Source of the DNA: Clostridiales bacterium
Lineage (GTDB): Bacteria; Bacillota; Clostridia; Oscillospirales; Oscillospiraceae
Reading direction: 5' to 3'
Length of the DNA stretch: 5,069 bases
Assembly: GCA_020861055.1 (NCBI GenBank)
Contig: JAJBTD010000207.1
Span: 1 to 5,069, forward strand
Shown here: positions 1 to 5,069 of the stretch, piece after piece
How the letters are laid out: each line of letters begins with the position of its first letter
Position numbering within the stretch: the first letter of the stretch is position 1
Made by a program: the position numbers and the translations under genes
The notes under the pieces: model-generated
Database searches by the model: none
What the model was told of the DNA's origin: nothing
Seen by the model: the letters and a program-made list of their open reading frames with translations, nothing else

Positions 1-39
1 ATCTTAATCGCTCACTTTCGGTCGCAAGATGTTTTTAGC

Positions 40-333
40 CTATAGGCACAATGCCACTATCTCAAGGAAGGATGCTTCACGAATTTTGCAGTTTTCCATG
101 CTGGATTTCATGTAGAGATCATACTGGTGGCTATAAAGCTTTAACTGTTGTCTGATGGTATCCATGAGAGTATATTCTCTCAAATCCGCCCAGTGGTCAA
201 GAGCGAATTTCGCAATTTTAAGGGAATACTTCCGGTCGTTCTCGACCTTGCGAACGGTACCTGTGGCACAATAGTTGCGGATGACCAACGGATTGATGAC
301 AGAGACAAAACAGGAGTGCCAAAACCGAATGGA
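40..333 (-). pseudogene. IS110-family transposase remnant, central part of the DEDD domain
   Basis: This is an open stretch of about 98 codons between stops at 334-336 and 40-42; the only usable start is a TTG at 286-288. Reading inward it gives FVSVINPLVIRNY, then RKVENDRKYSLKIAKFALDHW, then LREYTLMDTIRQQLK and SHQYDLYMK. From memory of the family, this run matches the middle of the IS110 N-terminal catalytic domain (typical pattern VNPLLIKN, RKxKTDKADSLKIA, L.EY.P.D..R..LK, RQ...Y.K). Full IS110 transposases are roughly 400 residues, so only about a quarter survives. The beginning, with the first catalytic Asp and Glu, is missing. The C-terminal transposase_20 domain is missing, and similarity fades after YMK at about position 115. 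The second Asp of the DKAD motif reads Tyr (226-228). A shifted frame to the right (around 305-350, reading IHSVLALL) may be more of the same gene after a frameshift. The fragment cannot be functional. Family assignment is fairly sure; the boundaries are approximate. Confidence 0.72.
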
Positions 334-355
334 TTAGGTCGGTATCTCTGACTGG

Positions 356-841
356 AAGCATAGACCGATCGGTCAGCTCTCTGTCGGGATGTGGCAACGG
401 GTGCTGCTCACCCGGGCCCTTCTGGGAGACCCGCCTGTTCTGTTTCTGGATGAGCCCACGGCGGGGTTAGACCCCAAGGAGCGTATTCACATCCGCAATC
501 TGATCGCTCAGTTAGGTGGGGAGGGAATCATCCTGCTGGCCACTCACATTGTCAGCGATGTGGAGTTGATCGCCGACCAGATTTTAATTATGAGGGGAGG
601 CCAGCTCTGCAAACACGGCAGGCCCCAGGATCGGGAGACAGGGCTGACAGAAAAGGTTCGGCTCTATCCCCTCCCGGATGCAGAAAAATATATTGGCCCC
701 GGCTGCCTTGCCGGGAACTCTGTTCGCCGGGGAGATGAAAGCTGGTTGCATTTGGTGGGCGACCATTTACCGGAAGGCGGCGTCTTGCCAGCGGCCGTTA
801 CGCTGGATGATGTCTATCTTTATTGGACAGGTGATGTATGA
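356..841 (+). pseudogene. ABC transporter ATP-binding subunit, C-terminal fragment lacking Walker A
   Basis: The frame is open from the stop at 335-337; resemblance to ABC ATPases begins near KHRPIGQ at 356 and runs to the TGA at 839-841. The first ATG is at 389, inside the signature motif. The signature reads LSVGMWQR where the family has LSGGMKQR, so a signature Gly is replaced by Val. Counting from Met389, Walker B is VLFLDEP with catalytic Glu at residue 22, the D-loop is AGLD (25-28), and the H-loop His of LLATH is residue 53. A C-terminal extension ends in TLDDVYLYWTGDV, which resembles the usual end of clostridial ABC-2-type ATPases. The Walker A and Q-loop half (over 100 residues) is absent: upstream is transposase debris on the other strand. 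Without Walker A it cannot form a normal ATP site, so I treat it as a remnant. No recognisable permease gene follows. An ATGA overlap at 838-841 could mark where a partner gene once began. The substrate is unknown. Confidence 0.8.
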
Positions 842-851
842 CAGACACGGG

Positions 852-882
852 AAGGAGCAATGCTGAGTGGTATTGCTCTTTT
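852..882 (+). terminator. Probable intrinsic terminator after the ABC ATPase fragment
   Basis: An inverted repeat pairs 852-861 (AAGGAGCAAT) with 872-881 (ATTGCTCTTT) around a 10-base loop (862-871). It gives ten pairs, nine Watson-Crick and one G-T (854 with 879). A run of four T follows the stable part of the stem (879-882). It starts 11 bases after the ABC stop codon, where a terminator would be expected. The T-run is short, so strength is uncertain. On the minus strand the arm is followed by CTTCCC rather than a T-tract, so it does not look like a terminator for the wall-hydrolase gene. Confidence 0.45.
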
Positions 883-983
883 GTGCTACTATTTTACGTT
901 GACTGTCCGGGGCGAGCGGCGTCTGGCAGGGATGGGCAGCTTATGTCGTCTGTTTTGGGACAATTTATATCGGTGGCGACATT
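883..983. other. Unassigned junction sequence between ABC remnant and conjugation module
   Basis: About 100 bases lie between the hairpin behind the ABC fragment and the stop codon of the wall-hydrolase gene. Two plus-strand frames stay open here (from ATG 838 and ATG 860) but run straight into the antisense of the hydrolase gene, and their translations match nothing I know. They could be the start of a lost ABC permease, but no clear membrane segment supports this. The minus strand has only very short frames. No att-like repeat, integrase or terminator for the hydrolase gene is visible. The breakpoint between the two unlike halves of the window should lie here. Confidence 0.4.
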
Positions 984-2840
984 TTACTGCCCCAGAACCC
1001 CAAACCCCAAAATCGCCGTCCCGCCCAGGGCATAATCCTTCCTCCTGACCGTATCTCCGCTGTTCCCCTCCACGGTGTAGACCCGCCCGCCTGACACAGA
1101 CTCCACGATCCCTACATGGTCAGCGCTGCCGTCGCCGCCCCAGTCGAAGAAGATGATGTCTCCGGCGGAGGGGATATAGCTGCCGTCCATGAGCCGTCCC
1201 TGATCGGCGAACCAGGCAGCACCGTCGGTGCAGAGGGAGAATTTCGGGACGGTTCCTGCGTCGATCAGCCCGCACTGGTCAGCGCACCAGGAGACGAAGC
1301 AGGCGCACCAGTCCACCCGGCTGTCGAAACCGAACCAGCGCCAGTAGGTCTCGCCGCTGTTGCCCTCCTGGGAGAGAGCGACGGCTACCAGCGCCTCATT
1401 TCCCTCACCCGTGCCAAACCGCCCGAAGACATAGTAACGCAGGACGTGAGGAACGTACTGTGTATCCCCATAGCCGTCCCAGCCCAGATGTTCCGCCATC
1501 ATAGCGGAGAACTCCGCTGCATTGGCCAGGGAGTAGCCTCCATAATGACGAACGGCCCAGGTGATGTAGCCTGGGCCGAAGTTGTACCCCTGGAGCGCCA
1601 GCCGGATGCGCTCCATATCCACGGGACTTTCCACCCCGGCCCGCTCCAGCACGTCCCGCATCACCTGAACACCGCATTGGATGGAGTAGTCCGGGTCGGT
1701 GATGCCGCCGGGGGTGTTGGGGTAGCGGGTGTTGTAACCGCTTTCCGATGCCTGCATGGGGTCAAGCCCCCGGCCGCCGCTCTCCTGCATCATAATGGCC
1801 ATGATCAGCTCTACATAGTCGGCGACACCGTATTCCTCGGCATACAGCCGGATGACCGGTTCATAGGCCTCCACCTCCTCGCTGACCGGCAGCACCGAGC
1901 TGACGTTGTCCCCGCCTACCAGACTGAACGCCCCGCCGAACAACAGCACCACCAGGAGGATGGCGACCACCACCCCGCCGCCGACATCGATCACCACAGA
2001 CAGGGACTGAGATTGGTCCAGCTCCGTCCGAGCGGCGGCAGCGGTGCGCCGGACGGCGTCTCCTGCAGATCTTGCGGCCTGGCCGGTGGCAGAGGCGGTT
2101 TTTGCTGCGGTCTGAGACGCTTTTCTGGCCTGTTGCGCCGCCCGCTGAGCTGTCTGTTGGGCGGCACGCTCTGTCGCAAAGGCGGAAGCGGAGGAGACCG
2201 GTGGGGCCTGCGGCTCTGTGCGAGGCGCATCGGGAATAGGGCTGCGCTCCTTTGGCAGATATGCGGAACTTTGCTCCTTTTCCCTGATCGTCCGGTGACA
2301 GGAACGCTCTTTTACCCGAAAACGGTTTTCCTCCGTCGTCTGTTGCTCCCTGGGCAGCTTGGCCGGAGCCGGTTGTTCGGCACGGGCTTCATGATCTGTA
2401 TTCACAGGAAAGACCGGGCCTGTCCCATCGGACAAGCCCGGAGTGTCGCTGCAGCCGGTCGACGTGCCAGAGACATGATTGACAGAAATTTCTGCGTCAT
2501 CCGGTTCGGTGAACTCTGCCGGTGATAGGTCTGATGCAATCCCCAGTTGCTCTTGCTCCTTTTGCCGTCTCTTTCGGAAGGCTGTCAAGGCGGCGTTCCC
2601 CGCCCTGTGGGTCAGCTGCGCTCCATCCTGGACGACTGCTCCGGCGCCGTCTGCCAGCGTGTCCTCCAGCCGGTCGCCGCCAACGTCGTCCTGTTGGCCC
2701 CTCTGGGCGGCGTCCCGTAGCTGGGTGCGCAGATGCTTGCCGCCTGCCGCTGCGGGATTCCGTATCAGCGTTTTCGGGAGGATTTTGGCCCTTTCCCTTT
2801 GCGCCGCCTGGACAGGCGGCTTTTCCCGTATCTCCCGCAT
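984..2840 (-). CDS. Membrane-anchored lysozyme-like/CHAP cell-wall hydrolase of a conjugative element (CD1108 family)
   Basis: The 618-residue product should be a single-pass membrane protein that cuts peptidoglycan for the mating channel. Residues 1-280 are a charged, Gln/Pro/Ala-rich region, presumably cytoplasmic, whose start (MREIREKP, LRTQLRDAAQRGQQDDVGGDRLED) resembles CD1108-family mobile-element proteins. Residues 218-273 are an Ala-rich, probably helical stretch with many Gln and Arg. A transmembrane helix lies at about 281-308 (VVVAILLVVLLFGGAF). Residues about 320-475 are lysozyme-like transglycosylase, with likely catalytic Glu353 in MMQESGG and the supporting motif LQGYNFGPGYI (416-426). 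Residues about 482-618 are CHAP, with likely nucleophile Cys512 in WCACFVSW, His575 in DHVGIVE and Glu591/Asn593 in VEGN. All expected catalytic residues are present, so it appears intact, and the end (ILGFGVLGQ) looks natural. The ATG at 2838-2840 is one base after the VirB4 stop. The ribosome site is weak (GGAG 13 bases upstream), which suggests translational coupling. Tn916 Orf14/CwlT has the same architecture but with NlpC/P60 instead of CHAP. Confidence 0.92.
   Translation of the reverse strand: MREIREKPPVQAAQRERAKILPKTLIRNPAAAGGKHLRTQLRDAAQRGQQDDVGGDRLEDTLADGAGAVVQDGAQLTHRAGNAALTAFRKRRQKEQEQLGIASDLSPAEFTEPDDAEISVNHVSGTSTGCSDTPGLSDGTGPVFPVNTDHEARAEQPAPAKLPREQQTTEENRFRVKERSCHRTIREKEQSSAYLPKERSPIPDAPRTEPQAPPVSSASAFATERAAQQTAQRAAQQARKASQTAAKTASATGQAARSAGDAVRRTAAAARTELDQSQSLSVVIDVGGGVVVAILLVVLLFGGAFSLVGGDNVSSVLPVSEEVEAYEPVIRLYAEEYGVADYVELIMAIMMQESGGRGLDPMQASESGYNTRYPNTPGGITDPDYSIQCGVQVMRDVLERAGVESPVDMERIRLALQGYNFGPGYITWAVRHYGGYSLANAAEFSAMMAEHLGWDGYGDTQYVPHVLRYYVFGRFGTGEGNEALVAVALSQEGNSGETYWRWFGFDSRVDWCACFVSWCADQCGLIDAGTVPKFSLCTDGAAWFADQGRLMDGSYIPSAGDIIFFDWGGDGSADHVGIVESVSGGRVYTVEGNSGDTVRRKDYALGGTAILGFGVLGQ
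2414..2441 (-). repeat. Strong 12-bp inverted repeat inside the hydrolase linker region
   Basis: The arms 2414-2425 and 2430-2441 pair over 12 positions with a single mismatch (2420 against 2435) around a 4-base loop (CATC on the plus strand, GATG on the sense strand). The hairpin lies in codons 134-143 (PGLSDGTGPV) of the weakly conserved cytoplasmic linker. On the sense strand it is followed by TCTTTCC, a weak T-tract. It could be a pause or attenuation site between VirB4 and the hydrolase catalytic domains, or a chance result of high GC. Confidence 0.35.
2803..2824 (+). other. GC-rich hairpin followed by TTTT, antisense to the start of the wall-hydrolase gene
   Basis: The arms 2803-2809 (GCCGCCT) and 2814-2820 (AGGCGGC) are perfect 7-bp complements around the loop GGAC, and TTTT follows at 2821-2824. 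Read on the plus strand it has the form of a compact intrinsic terminator. On the sense (minus) strand the hairpin falls in codons 6-13 of the hydrolase, close enough to the start to affect initiation. Function is unproven: it is GC-rich coding sequence and may be coincidental. Confidence 0.3.
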
Positions 2841-2841
2841 C

Positions 2842-5069
2842 TCAGCCTGCTATCTCCGAGGGTCTGGTGGTCATGAGCTGGTACAGCCGGGTGTATTTGG
2901 GAAAGCTGTCAGAGAAGGGGACGATGCTGCTGCCGCACTTGATGAGTCCCCGGCCAAACTCCACGTTGGTGATATAGGAGAGCTGGTTGTCCGAGATGTT
3001 CAGCAGCCGGGCCAGATCCGCCCGGTCGGTGGCCGCCTGGTTGAGCATGACGAGGAATTCCGAGTTGGCAAGCATGGTTCGGGCGGTGTGGGACTGGAGT
3101 AGATCATCCAGGTTCTGGGTGATGCCGGTGGCGCAGGCCCCATATTTTCGCACCCGCTTCCACAGGGTGAACAGGAAATTGGCGCTGTACTTGTGCTGGA
3201 ACAGCAGATAGATCTCGTCGATGTAGATCCAGGTGTTTCTCCCCCGCTCCCGATTCCGGATGACCCGGTTGAAAATGCTGTCCAGCACCACCAGCATCCC
3301 CACCGGAAGGAGCTGCTTGCCCAGATCCCGGATGTCATAGCAGAGGATGCGTGCGTCCGTATCCACATTGGTAGCCTTGGCAAAGGTGTTGAGACTGCCC
3401 TCGGTGAACAGCTCTATGGCCAAGGCCACCTCCCTGGCCTCCGGCTCCGGTTGCCGGAGCAGCTCGGCATGGAATTCCCGGAGGGTGGGGGCGTACCCCT
3501 TGTAGCCGTGGCGGATATAATCCCGGTAGACGTTGGCGGTACACCGGTCGATAATAGATTTCTCCTTAGCGGACAGCTTGCCGGAGCCCACCAGCTGCTC
3601 GCAGAGGGACAGGAGGAACTCGGATTTCAGGACAACGGGATTCTCTCCGTCGCCGTAGCCCTGCTCCATGTCCAGGGCATTGATGTGGTTCCGGGAGGCG
3701 GCGGAGATATGGACGACCTCCCCGCCCAGGCCCTCGATGAGCGGTCGGTACTCCGCCTCCGGGTCGATGACAATGATGTCGTCCTCGGTGGAGAGAGCCA
3801 GGCTGACCATCTCCCGCTTTGCCGTGAAGGACTTGCCGGAGCCGGAGACTCCCAGGACGAAGCCGTTGCCGTTGAGCAGCTCCCTGCGGTTGGCGATGAT
3901 GAGATTGCGGCTGATGACGTTTTGCCCGTAGTAAACGCCGCCCTGGTGCCGGATCTCCTGGGCCTGGAAGGGCATGAGGACGGCCAACGCCTCGGTGGTG
4001 AGGGTCCGCAGGGCGTCGATGCGCCGCAGACCCAGAGGGAGGGCGGTGATGAGGCCCTCCGGCTGCTGCCAGCTCAGGGTGGCAAGCTGGCAGAGGTGCT
4101 TTCGGGCTACGGACTGGAGCGTCTCCGTGTCGCTGTCCAGCTGCTGCTTGCTGTCCGCCAGATGTACCAGGGTGACCACGGCGAAGAGCATCCGCTGATC
4201 TCTGGTAGTCAGGTCGTCCAGCATCTCTCTCGTCTCCTTCCGCTGCTGCTCCAGGTCATAGGGGACGACGGCGGAGAAGTTGTTGCTGCTGTTCTGCCGC
4301 CGCTGCCAGTTGGTGACGTTGGTCTCCACCACCAGCAGCCGGAGCTGCATCTCCCGGACTGCCTCGTCGGTGGCGACGTGGATGATGTCGATGGACAGCA
4401 TCATGGTGCGGTTGAGACTGGTCAGCTCACTGACCATGGAGTCCTTGATATAGCTTGCAAAGTCCTTGAGAAACAGCACCCGTCCAAACTTGTCCCCCAT
4501 CAGAAAGCAGTCCTTCTTGAATTCCAGGCTGTCCGGGCAGATGGCATCCTGGAAGAAATGCCCCCGCCGGATGCTGTCTTGCAGGTCGAAGCGGAACTCT
4601 GTCTCCTCCCCGGTGCGGTAGAAGTCGTGGAGCACCCGGAGCCGTTCCGTGGCGTCCAGCTCCTCCGACCGTGCGTCCAGCCGGGCCAGCCGGGAGACGA
4701 TGTCTCCGGTGCTCCGGGCAAAGAAGGTGCGGGCCTCCTCCACATTCTTCCGGTGGGCGGAGACAGTGATATACCGCTCCTGAACCACGCTGTTGGAGGC
4801 GTCGGTGACCTTGTCCAGCAGCATGGCGTTGTACTCCTCCCGGTAGCCGGAGAGTCGGTCAGCCTTTTGTGGCAGCAGGATCTCACGTTGAAAGTCCTGG
4901 CGATTCAGCCGGCGGTTATTGATGGTGATCTTGGTGGTAGCTCCGGTGTCCAGGGCGTTGAGCAGCTCGGCGTAATTGAGGAACATGGCGGTCTTGTCCT
5001 CCTTGGAGGCCACCGCTGTACGCCCTGCTGCTGCCACTGCTGGCCCCGGAGTGGTATCATGCCCACCAG
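2842..5069 (-). CDS. virB4: VirB4-type conjugative transfer ATPase (CD1110-like), 5' end probably beyond the window
   Basis: This is the hexameric P-loop ATPase that powers type IV secretion and conjugation at the cytoplasmic face of the membrane. Residues are counted from a possible GTG at 5035-5037, giving 731 aa. The N-terminal region typical of Gram-positive VirB4/TraE-like proteins is recognisable from AVASKEDKTAMF (8-19) through ATTKITINNRRLN and YRTGEETEFRFDL. ETNVTNWQRRQNSSNNFSAV (238-257) is a strongly familiar block. Walker A is GVSGSGKS (396-403), IVIDPEAEY is at 422-430, Walker B is WIYIDEI (603-609, Asp607/Glu608), and GITQNLDDLLQSHTARTMLANSEF (638-661) is the conserved C-terminal block. 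The end, YQLMTTRPSEIAG, is as expected. The frame stays open to the window edge. The GTG has no Shine-Dalgarno, and relatives carry some 70-90 more residues, so the gene is probably cut by the edge. The residues just upstream of AVAS do not look like the family. The next gene follows after one base. Confidence 0.93.
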   Translation of the reverse strand, partial: GGHDTTPGPAVAAAGRTAVASKEDKTAMFLNYAELLNALDTGATTKITINNRRLNRQDFQREILLPQKADRLSGYREEYNAMLLDKVTDASNSVVQERYITVSAHRKNVEEARTFFARSTGDIVSRLARLDARSEELDATERLRVLHDFYRTGEETEFRFDLQDSIRRGHFFQDAICPDSLEFKKDCFLMGDKFGRVLFLKDFASYIKDSMVSELTSLNRTMMLSIDIIHVATDEAVREMQLRLLVVETNVTNWQRRQNSSNNFSAVVPYDLEQQRKETREMLDDLTTRDQRMLFAVVTLVHLADSKQQLDSDTETLQSVARKHLCQLATLSWQQPEGLITALPLGLRRIDALRTLTTEALAVLMPFQAQEIRHQGGVYYGQNVISRNLIIANRRELLNGNGFVLGVSGSGKSFTAKREMVSLALSTEDDIIVIDPEAEYRPLIEGLGGEVVHISAASRNHINALDMEQGYGDGENPVVLKSEFLLSLCEQLVGSGKLSAKEKSIIDRCTANVYRDYIRHGYKGYAPTLREFHAELLRQPEPEAREVALAIELFTEGSLNTFAKATNVDTDARILCYDIRDLGKQLLPVGMLVVLDSIFNRVIRNRERGRNTWIYIDEIYLLFQHKYSANFLFTLWKRVRKYGACATGITQNLDDLLQSHTARTMLANSEFLVMLNQAATDRADLARLLNISDNQLSYITNVEFGRGLIKCGSSIVPFSDSFPKYTRLYQLMTTRPSEIAG

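Noticed and set aside
1..55. Small inverted repeats: ATCTT/AAGAT with a T-run at 32-36, the palindrome GCCTATAGGC at 38-47, and GGCA/TGCC at 45-55
   Set aside because: The stems are short and AT-rich, the first has an unpaired interior, and IS110 elements lack terminal inverted repeats. The signal is too weak to call a terminator or IS end.
148..351. Plus-strand open frame of 67 codons
   Set aside because: It is antisense to the IS110 remnant and has no recognisable content.
838..1048. Two short plus-strand frames (from 838 and 860) as an ABC permease remnant
   Set aside because: The ATGA overlap is suggestive, but neither translation shows a convincing membrane helix or known motif, and the ends are just antisense of the hydrolase gene. 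The ATG at 860 lies inside the terminator-like hairpin.
1116..2525. Long plus-strand open frame of about 469 codons
   Set aside because: It lies wholly antisense to the well-supported hydrolase gene. Its translation is rich in Arg, Gly, His and Ala with no domain, as expected for a GC-rich mirror frame.
2479..3211. Plus-strand open frames spanning the hydrolase/VirB4 boundary
   Set aside because: They are antisense to both real genes and overlap one another. Composition is Ser/Arg/Pro-rich and no family is recognisable.
3444..3460. 7-bp inverted repeat GCTCCGG/CCGGAGC
   Set aside because: It encodes a conserved Pro-Glu-Pro-Glu stretch of VirB4 and is the kind of short repeat expected by chance in GC-rich coding sequence. 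No T-run follows.
3000..4886. Further minus-strand frames inside VirB4 (3000-3383, 3335-3544, 4500-4886)
   Set aside because: They are out-of-frame shadows of VirB4. The VirB4 frame carries the conserved motifs without interruption, so there is no sign of a frameshift.
1..5069. Search for tRNA, rRNA, CRISPR array, att site, riboswitch or a novel defence system
   Set aside because: I saw no regularly spaced repeats, tRNA cloverleaf, integrase or defence-type domain. The identified genes and fragments account for nearly all of the window.

Overview
The window looks like part of the genome of a GC-rich gut Firmicute (class Clostridia; Oscillospiraceae/Lachnospiraceae-type, inferred from protein resemblance only). 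It joins two unlike parts. About 4.1 kb on the right (984-5069, minus strand) is the distal piece of a conjugation module of the kind carried by Tn1549/CTn-like integrative conjugative elements. About 1 kb on the left (1-983) holds broken gene fragments and no intact gene.

Right part, read on the minus strand from the right edge: a VirB4-type conjugation ATPase (2842-5069, probably continuing past the window) with Walker A, Walker B and a complete C-terminus. One base after its stop begins a 618-residue membrane-anchored cell-wall hydrolase (984-2840) with a lysozyme-like transglycosylase domain followed by a CHAP amidase/peptidase domain. VirB4 would supply energy for assembly of, or transport through, the mating channel. 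The hydrolase would open the peptidoglycan so the channel can cross it. The two genes are almost certainly co-transcribed and translationally coupled. The genes that normally follow this pair in such elements (CD1107-like protein, small DUF proteins, topoisomerase) are absent: recognisable sequence stops at the hydrolase stop codon.

Left part: a visibly AT-richer minus-strand remnant of an IS110-family transposase (about 40-333), in which one expected catalytic Asp reads as Tyr, abuts a plus-strand remnant of an ABC-transporter ATPase (about 356-841). The ATPase remnant keeps Walker B, the H-loop and a natural C-terminus but has lost its Walker A half. A hairpin followed by a T-run (852-882) lies just after the ABC stop. 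The last 100 bases before the hydrolase gene hold nothing I recognise.

I see no wholly new system. The points most worth a second look are the mosaic junctions, the decayed transposase, the unfamiliar sequence at the VirB4 N-terminus, and two strong hairpins inside the hydrolase gene.
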